A DNA stretch of 64,000 bases, from contig NZ_VUNH01000001.1 of assembly GCF_009695745.1 (NCBI RefSeq), positions 124,001 through 188,000 on the forward strand, read 5' to 3'. This document shows, piece after piece, positions 9,113-16,872 of this stretch. Source of the DNA: Pyramidobacter porci. Lineage in GTDB: Bacteria; Synergistota; Synergistia; Synergistales; Dethiosulfovibrionaceae. The notes under the pieces were generated by a model. The model did no database searches and was not told the origin of the DNA. It was given only the letters and a program-made list of their open reading frames with translations. How positions within the stretch are numbered: the stretch's first letter is position 1; every line of letters begins with the position of its first letter. The position numbers were made by a program, and so were the translations under genes.

Positions 9113-9131
9113 CCTGCCGTATGTGCGGGCT

Positions 9132-9941
9132 TCAATTTTCGGCCGCCGCAAGTTCCTGGAAAAGGGCGCGCCATTGGGGCGCGGTCAGCTCTTCGGCTCT
9201 GGCCGCGAGGCCGATCCCCGCCGCCGCGAAAATCGCGGCGCTCCGTTCCTTGCCGCAGCCGGCGGCGGCGAGGTTGTTGACGAGCTTTTTGCGCCGCTGG
9301 GCAAAGGCCGCGGCCAAGAGCCGCCGCCACAAAGGGGAAGCGGCGAGGCCGAAGTTTTTTGTAAGATCGATTGAGATGAGCGCGGACCAGACTTTGGGCG
9401 GCGGATTGAAGGAGCCGGGGGAGACTTTCATGAGCGTTCTGACGGCACCCATCTGTTCCAGCGTGATCCCGAGCGGCGAGCGCTCCTTCGTCGCCGGAGG
9501 CGCGTTCAGTCGGTCGGCGGCTTCTTTTTGAACCAGAAGGATCAGCCGCTCCAGACGGCGCGGCCCCAGTTCGACGAGGATTTTCCAGATCAGGTCGGTC
9601 GTGATGTTGTAGGGAATGTTGGCCAGAACCTTGTTGGGAGGCGGGAGAAGCCGTCGTAAATCGGCGACGAGCGCGTCGCCCCAGAAAATTTTGAAACGGC
9701 CGGGCTGCCCGGCCTGGAGCGGTTCCAGCCACGGCGCGAGCCGCCGGTCGATCTCCACGGCGTGCACGAAGCGGCAGGGGCTTTGCAAAAGCCCCCGTGT
9801 GAGCGCGCCCTGTCCCGGCCCAACTTCGAGGACGACGTCCGCGGAATTGAGCCGGGCCTCTTTCAGGCAGCGGCGCGTGACTTCGGGATTGTTGAGAAAA
9901 TTCTGCCCGAGGCTGATTTTGTTGTTGAAAGTGTGTGTCAT
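9132..9941 (-). CDS. rsmA: 16S rRNA dimethyladenosine transferase RsmA (KsgA)
   Basis: Dimethylates the two adjacent adenines in helix 45 of 16S rRNA late in 30S assembly. 269 residues, normal length. Motifs: the family N-terminal SLGQNFLNNPEV, SAM motif EVGPGQGALTRG (near 40), acidic VEIDRR, and the catalytic NIPYNIT (near 109), with the typical FNPPPKVWSALI later. The start ATG has only a weak upstream GGGATCGG. A tRNA-Pro gene and its terminator lie immediately upstream on the same strand. Confidence 0.95.
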   Translation of the reverse strand: MTHTFNNKISLGQNFLNNPEVTRRCLKEARLNSADVVLEVGPGQGALTRGLLQSPCRFVHAVEIDRRLAPWLEPLQAGQPGRFKIFWGDALVADLRRLLPPPNKVLANIPYNITTDLIWKILVELGPRRLERLILLVQKEAADRLNAPPATKERSPLGITLEQMGAVRTLMKVSPGSFNPPPKVWSALISIDLTKNFGLAASPLWRRLLAAAFAQRRKKLVNNLAAAGCGKERSAAIFAAAGIGLAARAEELTAPQWRALFQELAAAEN

Positions 9942-9959
9942 GACCGATCCCGGATTATG

Positions 9960-9986
9960 AAAAAAGCGGATGCCGAAGGCATCCGC
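9960..9986 (-). terminator. Rho-independent terminator of tRNA-Pro
   Basis: On the minus strand GCGGATGCC, loop TTC, GGCATCCGC, then six T. It begins ten bases after the CCA end of tRNA-Pro. Confidence 0.9.
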
Positions 9987-9996
9987 CGGAAATTTC

Positions 9997-10074
9997 TGGT
10001 CGGGACGAGAGGATTCGAACCTCCGACCACCTGAACCCCATTCAGGTACGCTAGCCAGGCTGCGCTACGTCCCG
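9997..10074 (-). tRNA. tRNA-Pro (GGG)
   Basis: A cloverleaf on the minus strand: acceptor CGGGACG/CGTCCCG with the C1-G72 pair typical of tRNA-Pro, anticodon stem CCTGA/TCAGG, loop ATGGGGT giving anticodon GGG, T-loop TTCGAAT, discriminator A and an encoded CCA. Confidence 0.96.
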
Positions 10075-10089
10075 TTCGAGACATTGGGC

Positions 10090-10118
10090 ATTATAGCCCC
10101 GCGGTGAAGAAGTGTCAA
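10090..10118 (-). promoter_or_regulatory. Full-consensus sigma-70 promoter of tRNA-Pro
   Basis: On the minus strand TTGACA, exactly 17 bases, TATAAT, ending 15 bases before the mature tRNA 5' end. All twelve positions match consensus, as expected for a strong stable-RNA promoter. Confidence 0.93.
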
Positions 10119-10305
10119 GCGTCAATTTAAAAAGTTGCGATTTGCGGAATGCGATTTTCAGCAGTGAAAATAATAAGAATCCGATGTAAAATGTTCAGTG
10201 CATGTGAGACGGGGAAACTCTGCGCCGTACTCCGGGAAATCTTTTGCGCACGATTTTTTGCGGTCTGCCTGTTCATCTTCTCAAATCTGAAATGAGGGAT
10301 CGTCG

Positions 10306-11397
10306 TTGAAATTAGGTATTGTAGGTCTGCCGAACGTGGGCAAGAGCACGCTTTTCAATGCCATCACAGCCGCCGGGGCGGACGCCTCGAACTATCCTTT
10401 CTGCACGATCGAACCCAACGTCGGCGTGGTGGAAGTGCCCGATCCGCGCCTCAAAGTCCTCTCCGATATGTTTCATTCGGTCAAGATCACGCCTGCCGTC
10501 GTCGAATTTTACGACATTGCCGGTCTTGTGCGCGGCGCCAGCAAAGGAGAAGGCTTGGGGAACAAATTTCTCGCCAATATCCGCGAGGCCAGCGCCATCG
10601 TTCAGGTGGTGCGCTGCTTCGAGAACCCCAACATCGTTCACGTGGACGGTTCCGTGAATCCGGCCCGCGACATCGAGACCATTGAACTGGAGCTGATCCT
10701 TTCCGACCTGGAAATGGTGGAACGGAACCTTGCCAGGCTGGAGAAACTGGCGAAAGCCGACAAAAAACTGGCTCCCAACCTCGAACTGCTGCGTCGGACA
10801 AAGGAAACGCTCGAAGCCGGCAAACTGGTGCGCACTCTTGAGTTGAACAATGAAGAAAAGCAGTATCTTCGCGGTCTGAATCTCCTGTCCGACAAGCCGA
10901 TGCTCTATGTGGCCAATATCGCCGAGGACGAAATCGGTACGACGGCGCTGAGCGAGTACGCTCAGGTGGTCTGCGACCATGCGAAGGCCGAAGGGGCGGA
11001 GTTCGTGACGATATGCGCTCAGATCGAAGCCGAGATCGCCGAACTCGATGCGGCGGAAAAAGCGGAATATCTTCAGGCGCTCGGGCTGAAGGAGGCCGGG
11101 CTGGATCGTCTGATTTCCGCGGGCTACCGTCTGCTTGGGCTGATTTCGTTCTTGACGGCGGGAGAAAAGGAGTCGCGCGCCTGGCCGATTCGCGGAGGAA
11201 CTTTGGCTCCGCAGGCGGCCGGCACGATTCACAGCGATTTCGAGCGCGGTTTTATTCGCGCCCAGATCGTCGGTTATGACGATCTGATCGCCTGCGGCTC
11301 GATCGCCGAAGCGAAGGCGAAGGGGCTGCTCCGTCTTGAAGGAAAAGAGTATGTCATGCAGGATGGCGACGTGGTGGAATTCCGTTTTAACGTTTAA
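10306..11397 (+). CDS. ychF: Ribosome-binding ATPase YchF
   Basis: A 363-residue OBG-family P-loop protein that prefers ATP and binds ribosomes. P-loop GLPNVGKST (7-15), switch region NYPFCTIEPNVG, G3 DIAGLVRGASKGEGLG, a coiled-coil insertion rich in Lys/Glu (about 130-200), and a TGS domain ending KEYVMQDGDVVEFRFNV. The start is TTG, with GAGGGATCG close upstream. The length and end match the family exactly. Probably cotranscribed with the small gene 35 bases downstream. Confidence 0.95.
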   Translation: MKLGIVGLPNVGKSTLFNAITAAGADASNYPFCTIEPNVGVVEVPDPRLKVLSDMFHSVKITPAVVEFYDIAGLVRGASKGEGLGNKFLANIREASAIVQVVRCFENPNIVHVDGSVNPARDIETIELELILSDLEMVERNLARLEKLAKADKKLAPNLELLRRTKETLEAGKLVRTLELNNEEKQYLRGLNLLSDKPMLYVANIAEDEIGTTALSEYAQVVCDHAKAEGAEFVTICAQIEAEIAELDAAEKAEYLQALGLKEAGLDRLISAGYRLLGLISFLTAGEKESRAWPIRGGTLAPQAAGTIHSDFERGFIRAQIVGYDDLIACGSIAEAKAKGLLRLEGKEYVMQDGDVVEFRFNV

Positions 11398-11432
11398 ACA
11401 CGCATAAATTTCATGAAAGGTATGTGGTAAAA

Positions 11433-11867
11433 ATGGCGATGCAGATCAGTCTTGACGAAGTGCTGTCCATGCTTCTCTCGCGCGTGGACGCCATGACGGT
11501 GGCCAACGAAAACATGAAGAGCAAGTTCAACATCCTGGCGCGCGCTCTTTATAAAAAAGGTTTTTTGACGGACGAAGACCTTGTTCAGTCGGTGAAGGAG
11601 GAGCATAAACTGCTCCTCGACCTTGGCGCCATCAAAGAGATGCCTGACGATGAAGCGCTCAGATCGATCGCGGACAACATGATCGTCTGGATCAAGAACG
11701 ATGCCGAGGCCATTCGGAAGAACATGAAGGATTACGAGGCGAAGGTGAAGGCGATGATCGAGGAAGAGGAGAAGAAACCTCGTCTTGACGTGGCCTCTGC
11801 CGCCGATTTGCAGCGGCTTGATCGTATGAGCGGCAAAAAGTCGGGCAGCGGACTTATTATTCCTTAA
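11433..11867 (+). CDS. Uncharacterised helical protein downstream of ychF
   Basis: 144 residues, predicted mostly helical and strongly charged (MSKLVN-type domains are absent). A segment KDYEAKVKAMIEEEEKKP near 110 looks coiled-coil, followed by a flexible tail ending GKKSGSGLIIP. No signal peptide, membrane span or catalytic motif is visible, and I do not recognise a family. The start is uncertain: GAAAGG lies 12 bases before this ATG and 3 bases before an in-frame GTG at 11424. Position suggests cotranscription with ychF, so a translation-linked role is possible but unsupported. Confidence 0.65.
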   Translation: MAMQISLDEVLSMLLSRVDAMTVANENMKSKFNILARALYKKGFLTDEDLVQSVKEEHKLLLDLGAIKEMPDDEALRSIADNMIVWIKNDAEAIRKNMKDYEAKVKAMIEEEEKKPRLDVASAADLQRLDRMSGKKSGSGLIIP

Positions 11868-11938
11868 CAAGATGGGGCCGAGAACCGGCGTTTGGAGAGA
11901 AACCGTTAAAAACAGGCGGTTCAGGAGGGGAGACGGAA

Positions 11939-13804
11939 GTGGAGAATCGGAGCCTTCAGATCGTCAGGGCGTGGCGCAGCCTGGGCACCCAAAACGGCTG
12001 CGTGGCCCTGATCGATGCGCTTCTGTTGAGCCTGGCGGTCTATATAAGCTATGCCTTGAGATTCTCGATCTTTCTGGAGCACGCGGCGACTTATGGAATC
12101 TTTGCGGCGGGGCCGCTTTACGTCGCCGCCGTCATGCTTTCGTTTTATGCCGGCGGGGTCTATCGGATCTACTGGCTGCAGACGAGCATCGAAGAGCTTC
12201 TGATTCTGTTGAAAGCCTATGTGCTGGCCTGTGTCGTGCTGATCGGGCTGTATATTGGGATCGACGTTCCGTTCGTGGTGCCGCTGAGCGTTATGGGAAT
12301 GCTGGTCCTCTGCGGTTTTGCCTTCCTGACGCTGTTGCGCCTCTCATGGCGGTTGACTTTGAAAGAACACAACGGACGTCCGCTCAGGAAAACGCTGATC
12401 GTCGGCGCCGGGGAAGCGGGCGCGCTTTTGGCTCGCGACCTGAAACGGCATGATTCTGACTTCAACGTCATCGGCTTTCTCGATGACGATCCGGCCAAAT
12501 CGAAAAAGACAGTCGCCGGCATTCCCGTTCTCGGGGCGCTCGGCGATCTGATCGGCATTGTCGGGGCCGAGCGGATCAGCGACGTTCTGGTGGCGTTGCC
12601 TTCCGCCCCGGCCGTCAGAGTCCGCGATCTCCTGAACGAACTTCTGTCCTTGAAGATTTCCGTCCGCATTCTGCCCTCGCTGCAGGAACTCGCGGACGGC
12701 ACGGTGACTCTGAACAAATTGCGCAAGGTCCGCCTCGAGGATTTGTTGTCCAGGGAGCCCGTCGTGCTTGACACGCAGCAGATCGGCCAGCTTCTTCGCG
12801 GTCGTGTCGTCCTGATTTCCGGCGCGGGAGGATCGATCGGCAGCGAAATCGTCCGCCAGATTCTGCCTTACGCGCCTGAGACGCTGGTTGTGCTTGGTCA
12901 CGGCGAGCACTCGATTTACACTCTGCTGGAGGAATTGCGGGAAAGAGCATGCCGCGTCAAACTTGTGCCGATAATTGCCGATGTCGCTGATGAAAGAGCG
13001 GTGGAAGAAGTTTTTTCCCGGTGGCGCCCCGACATCGTTTTTCACGCGGCGGCTCACAAGCACGTGCCGCTGATGGAATGCAACGTCCGCGAGGCGATCC
13101 GTACCAACGCTCTTGGCACATGGACTCTCGGCAGAATGGCCGGCAAATATAATGCACGTCGTTTTGTGATGATTTCCACGGACAAGGCGGTCAATCCGAG
13201 CAGCGTCATGGGGGCCAGCAAGCGAATTGCCGAAATGGCTCTGACGGAATTGCAGCAGGACTCCCCACAGACCGCCTACGTGGCAGTGCGATTTGGTAAT
13301 GTCCTCGGCAGCCGCGGCAGCGTTGTTCCCAAGTTCGAGCGCCAGATCGCGGCGGGCGGCCCCGTAACGGTGACTCACCCCCAGATGAGTCGGTATTTTA
13401 TGCTCATCTCCGAGGCTGCCGGTCTGGTACTGCAGACGGCGGCCATCGGTTTGCCGGGAAGGATTTACCTTCTGGACATGGGAAAGCCCGTCAATATCGC
13501 CGAGGTCGCCCGGACGCTGATCCGTCTGAACGGGTACGATCCGGACCGCGATGTCAGGATCGCGTACACCGGCATTCGTCCAGGCGAGAAACTCTTTGAA
13601 GAACTTTTTTACGATGAGAAACACGTGGAAGCGACCTCGCACCCGAAAATTTTCTGCGCGAGAATCTCTGAAGAAGGATACGCCGAAGTCAAAGGAATGC
13701 TTGGCAAAATCAAAACGCTTCTTGAGGAGCCTGAAATCGTGTCGTCTCTTGCGAAGGTCGTCCCGGAATATAGAAGTTCGGGCGAAGCGGCTGGGGAAAA
13801 ATGA
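11939..13804 (+). CDS. Membrane nucleotide-sugar 4,6-dehydratase (PglF/CapD/WbpM type)
   Basis: 621 residues. Four hydrophobic segments occupy roughly 20-135, then a first Rossmann fold (LIVGAGEAGALLARDL, near 155) and the catalytic short-chain dehydrogenase domain (VLISGAGGSIGSEIVRQI, near 290). The catalytic stretch STDKAVNPSSVMGASKRIAE shows the Met in place of the usual Tyr that marks this dehydratase group. The expected product is a UDP-4-keto-6-deoxy sugar, a precursor of bacillosamine-type or QuiNAc-type residues in surface glycans. The start is GTG after AGGAGGGGAGACGG. The stop overlaps the next start by four bases. Confidence 0.88.
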   Translation: MENRSLQIVRAWRSLGTQNGCVALIDALLLSLAVYISYALRFSIFLEHAATYGIFAAGPLYVAAVMLSFYAGGVYRIYWLQTSIEELLILLKAYVLACVVLIGLYIGIDVPFVVPLSVMGMLVLCGFAFLTLLRLSWRLTLKEHNGRPLRKTLIVGAGEAGALLARDLKRHDSDFNVIGFLDDDPAKSKKTVAGIPVLGALGDLIGIVGAERISDVLVALPSAPAVRVRDLLNELLSLKISVRILPSLQELADGTVTLNKLRKVRLEDLLSREPVVLDTQQIGQLLRGRVVLISGAGGSIGSEIVRQILPYAPETLVVLGHGEHSIYTLLEELRERACRVKLVPIIADVADERAVEEVFSRWRPDIVFHAAAHKHVPLMECNVREAIRTNALGTWTLGRMAGKYNARRFVMISTDKAVNPSSVMGASKRIAEMALTELQQDSPQTAYVAVRFGNVLGSRGSVVPKFERQIAAGGPVTVTHPQMSRYFMLISEAAGLVLQTAAIGLPGRIYLLDMGKPVNIAEVARTLIRLNGYDPDRDVRIAYTGIRPGEKLFEELFYDEKHVEATSHPKIFCARISEEGYAEVKGMLGKIKTLLEEPEIVSSLAKVVPEYRSSGEAAGEK

Positions 13805-14283
13805 CGCGGGGACGGCGGCGGAAAGCTTTTTCTCTGACGGAAGTCCTGATCGGCATGGCGGTCGTCCTCACGCTTTCGGCGGGACTTTTCAATACGCTGC
13901 GCACCGAATCCGTTCAGGAGCTGGCCAAAAGGGATATGGACAATCTGAGGCAGTGGCTTGATTCGGCCATAGTTCGGGCGGATCGCTGGCGGTGCAGTTT
14001 TTATCTGAGCGTTTATATGCCCTCGAATTTGTCTGCGCCGCATTTCATGACGCTGCGCTGGCTTGGCAGACATTCGGGCAGCGCGGCAGGAGAGAAGTTC
14101 AGCGCCAATACAAAAGTTCGCTGGCGTCTAAATGGAACTTGCCGCAATTTCACGTATCGTTGGCAGACTCATACAGTCACGCCGGCGTTCGTAATCACAG
14201 CGTGCGAAGCAAGCGGGCGAAATACCGGGGAGGCCCTGACGCTGTCCTTGCGAGGGTTGCTCCGTCGCACGAGTTCGCAGTAA
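13801..14283 (+). CDS. Orphan type IV pilin-like (pseudopilin) protein
   Basis: 160 residues with a classical prepilin N terminus: basic leader MTRGRRRKA, then the cleavage/methylation site A|FSLTEVLIG with Glu at mature position 5, then a 20-residue hydrophobic helix. The remaining approximately 120 residues contain several aromatic residues and two cysteines (CRNF, ITACEAS) and look like a small pseudopilin globular head. ATGA overlap with the dehydratase gene implies translational coupling. No other pilus or secretion gene is in the window, so its machinery is encoded elsewhere. The assembly partner is unknown. Confidence 0.75.
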   Translation: MTRGRRRKAFSLTEVLIGMAVVLTLSAGLFNTLRTESVQELAKRDMDNLRQWLDSAIVRADRWRCSFYLSVYMPSNLSAPHFMTLRWLGRHSGSAAGEKFSANTKVRWRLNGTCRNFTYRWQTHTVTPAFVITACEASGRNTGEALTLSLRGLLRRTSSQ

Positions 14284-14336
14284 ATATCCGATATTTTGTT
14301 ATTATTGAAAAAGTTTTCCTGTCTGGAGGGAATGGC

Positions 14337-14909
14337 ATGGTGATCAGGGAATGGTGGGAGAATTTGATCGCTCCCGCTGTCAGGCTTTGGGAAAAGATGA
14401 TTCCCGCGGCGTGGCTTCGCGAGACTTTGGAAACCGTGATCTGGGCGGTCGTGCTGGCTCTTCTGCTGAAGACGTTCGTTATTCAGGCGTTCTGGATCCC
14501 CAGCGGTTCGATGCTTCCCACGCTGCTTGAGGGAGATCGCGTTCTGGTCTGCAAATTTGAATATTTGCTTCGTTCTCCGCGCCGTGGGGACATCTTTGTC
14601 TTCAAGTATCCCAAAGATCCCGGCGTCGATTACGTGAAGCGCCTGATCGCCCTGCCCGGCGATAAATTCGAGGTGCGAAACGGCGTTGTCTGGATCAACG
14701 ACCAAAAAGTCGACGAGCCCTACGTGACGTTCCGCGACACGTACAATCACGCGCCGGTCGTCGTGCCCGAAAAATCGTACATCGCGCTCGGCGATAACCG
14801 CCCCAACTCGGCCGACAGTCGTTATTGGGGCTACGTGCCCGAACAGAATATCCGCGGCCCCGTGATCCTGCGCTACTGGCCGCTGAACAGGATCGGACTG
14901 GTAAAATAA
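14337..14909 (+). CDS. lepB: Signal peptidase I
   Basis: Inner-membrane Ser-Lys protease that removes signal peptides. 190 residues: an amphipathic N terminus, one strong span at about 31-50, then catalytic box SGSMLPTL with nucleophile Ser58, and YVKRLIALPGD with general base Lys101. Box E is ALGDNRPNSADSRYWG. The start is the ATG six bases after GGAGGG at 14325; the frame continues upstream without a start signal. Its stop codon overlaps the RbgA start by one base. Confidence 0.95.
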   Translation: MVIREWWENLIAPAVRLWEKMIPAAWLRETLETVIWAVVLALLLKTFVIQAFWIPSGSMLPTLLEGDRVLVCKFEYLLRSPRRGDIFVFKYPKDPGVDYVKRLIALPGDKFEVRNGVVWINDQKVDEPYVTFRDTYNHAPVVVPEKSYIALGDNRPNSADSRYWGYVPEQNIRGPVILRYWPLNRIGLVK

Positions 14910-15775
14910 TGGCGGGCAGAACGGCATGGTTCCCCGGCCACATGGCCAAGGGGACCCGGCAGCTGGAAGAACTTCTCGACAAGCTCGACGTGATCGTCGA
15001 GGTCCGCGACGCGCGCGCTCCCGAGCTGACGGCGTCGCCGCTGACGAGAAAATTTGCGCGGCGCAAGCCCGTCTGGATCGTCATGACCAAACGGGATCTG
15101 GCGGATCAGGACGTCACGGCGCAATGGCTCGGCTATTACAAAAGCGGCAAGCGCGAGGCGTGGGCGTTCGATCTGCTGTCGCGCCAGATCGCGCCTTTGA
15201 AGCAGGCCTTCACGCGCTGCAAGCCAAAATATCGCGAGCTGCGGGTCGCGGTCGTGGGGATTCCCAACGTGGGCAAATCGGCGCTGCTGAATTTGCTGAT
15301 CGGCAAAAAATCCGCGCCGGTCGGAGGCATTCCCGGCGTCACCCGCGGCGTCTCCTGGTATCGCGGCGGGGATTCCCTGGTCGTCGATTCGCCCGGCATC
15401 CTCGATCCGCGTTCCGGCGCCGCCATACAAAAGGCTCTGGCCTGGCTCGGCTGTTCCAAGGCGGATGTAATCGGAGGCTATGACACGGTCGCCTGTTCTT
15501 TGATCGACTATCTGCAGCGGCAGGGGCTCTGGCGCTTTATCGAGGAGAAATGGGGCGTCCCCGCCGATCCGGAAGACACGGTGGCCGTTCTCGAAGCGGT
15601 CGGGCGCCGTCTCGGCTGTCTTGTCAGCGGCGGGATGGTCGATTATACGCTCGCCGGACGGCGATTTCTCGAATCGTTCTCGACGGGGAAGCTGGGCAAA
15701 TTTTCGCTGGAAAGTCCGACGATGCCGGCGGCTGAAAAACTTCAGGCGCCGGAGGACGGAGATGAGGACGAGTGA
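14909..15775 (+). CDS. rbgA: Ribosome biogenesis GTPase RbgA (YlqF)
   Basis: A circularly permuted GTPase that acts in late 50S assembly. 288 residues from ATG at 14909 (TAATG overlap with lepB). The N terminus WFPGHMAKGTRQ is diagnostic. The motif order is permuted: G4 TKRD (about 60), then G1 GIPNVGKSA (about 117), G2 region GGIPGVTRG and G3 DSPGIL. A C-terminal helical domain binds rRNA. The stop overlaps the rnhB start by four bases. Confidence 0.95.
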   Translation: MAGRTAWFPGHMAKGTRQLEELLDKLDVIVEVRDARAPELTASPLTRKFARRKPVWIVMTKRDLADQDVTAQWLGYYKSGKREAWAFDLLSRQIAPLKQAFTRCKPKYRELRVAVVGIPNVGKSALLNLLIGKKSAPVGGIPGVTRGVSWYRGGDSLVVDSPGILDPRSGAAIQKALAWLGCSKADVIGGYDTVACSLIDYLQRQGLWRFIEEKWGVPADPEDTVAVLEAVGRRLGCLVSGGMVDYTLAGRRFLESFSTGKLGKFSLESPTMPAAEKLQAPEDGDEDE

Positions 15776-16332
15776 TTCTGGCTGGAGTCGATGAAGCGGG
15801 GCGGGGCCCTCTGGCCGGTCCCGTCGTCGCGGCGGCGGTCGTGCTGACGGAAGCGCAGCGGGAAGAGCTGATCGGTTTAGGGCTCCGCGATTCGAAAAAG
15901 ATGACGCCGTTGCGGCGGGAAAAGATATTTGCGCGCATGCTCGAACTGAACGTCGTTTGGCGCGCCGCGTCGGCGTCGGCCGAACGGATCGACCGGCTGA
16001 ACATCCTGCGGGCGACTTTGTGGGCGATGCGCCGTGCGGTCGAAAAGCTCCCGCTCGGCGTCGACGGCGTGATCGTCGACGGCAACCAGGAGATCCCCGG
16101 CCTGAGCGTCTATCAGCAGGCGGTCGTCGGCGGCGACGATATCTATCCGCAAATTTCCGCGGCTTCCGTCGTCGCCAAAGTCCTCCGCGACCGCGTGATG
16201 ACGGTTTACGACGGCATCTATCCCGGGTACGGTTTTGCCCGGCACAAGGGCTACGGGACCGCGGCGCACCGCCGTGCGATCGCCGAACTGGGGACAACGC
16301 CGATTCATAGAAGAAGTTTTTCATGGAGGTAA
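15772..16332 (+). CDS. rnhB: Ribonuclease HII
   Basis: Cleaves RNA in RNA/DNA hybrids and excises single misincorporated ribonucleotides. 186 residues beginning GTG in a GTGA overlap with rbgA. The active-site motif DEAGRGPLAGP starts at Asp7. DSKKM, GVDGVIVDGN and the C-terminal half signature ISAASVVAKVLRD carry the remaining acidic residues, and the family ending HKGYGTAAHRRAI is present. Member of the conserved rbgA-rnhB-yraN-yifB-dprA run. Confidence 0.95.
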   Translation: MILAGVDEAGRGPLAGPVVAAAVVLTEAQREELIGLGLRDSKKMTPLRREKIFARMLELNVVWRAASASAERIDRLNILRATLWAMRRAVEKLPLGVDGVIVDGNQEIPGLSVYQQAVVGGDDIYPQISAASVVAKVLRDRVMTVYDGIYPGYGFARHKGYGTAAHRRAIAELGTTPIHRRSFSWR

Positions 16333-16377
16333 CCTTCTTTCGAATCCCCATTTCTTTATTATTTAAGAGGCGCTGTC

Positions 16378-16872
16378 ATGAAACAACTCACGTTGAATTT
16401 TAAAGAGAGGATCGGCCAGCTGCTGAAGCCTGCGCGGCCTGCGAAAGATACCGAGAGCGGTGTCCTGACGCAGGCCGAGCGGGCTTTTTTTCTGGCGAGG
16501 GAGCGGGCGGCCATCGGCCGGTGGGCTGAGGAACTGGCCGCCGGCTTTTTGCAAGCGCAAGGGCTGAAGATTTTGGAGCGCAACGTGAGAGAACGCTTCT
16601 CCGAGCTGGATCTGATCGCTCTGGAAGAGAATGTGCTCGTCTTTGTGGAGGTGCGCTGCCGGCGCAAGAATCCGCTCATGTCGGCGCAGGATTCGATCGG
16701 ACCGCTGAAATGGAAACGCCTGGTCCGCGGCGCCGAACTCTACACGCTGCGCCGTCGGTGGCGCGGCGAATGGCGGCTGGATCTGGTCGGCGTCGACGTG
16801 GATCGCGAACGCTGGCATTTGCGGTGGCTCAGATATCTGGAAATGGAAGGAGCGGATGACCGTGGCTGCTGA
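16378..16872 (+). CDS. YraN/UPF0102 nuclease-fold protein
   Basis: 164 residues. The C-terminal 120 form the UPF0102 domain: GRWAEELAAGFLQAQGLKIL, then the predicted endonuclease-like core ERFSELDLIALEENVLVFVEVRCRR with the conserved E-x-D and E-V-R elements. The N-terminal 40 residues are an extension not usual for YraN. Its end overlaps yifB by 17 bases. The biochemical role of the family is not settled; the restriction-endonuclease-like fold and the DNA-processing neighbours suggest DNA metabolism. Confidence 0.85.
   Translation: MKQLTLNFKERIGQLLKPARPAKDTESGVLTQAERAFFLARERAAIGRWAEELAAGFLQAQGLKILERNVRERFSELDLIALEENVLVFVEVRCRRKNPLMSAQDSIGPLKWKRLVRGAELYTLRRRWRGEWRLDLVGVDVDRERWHLRWLRYLEMEGADDRGC

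Noticed and set aside
6619-9732. A 1037-codon open frame antisense to recQ and rsmA, and other long antisense frames (for example 23604-25790 and 16829-18592).
   Set aside because: They lie opposite clear housekeeping genes, are rich in Arg/His/Gln as expected for the complement of GC-rich codons, have no ribosome site and show no family motif.
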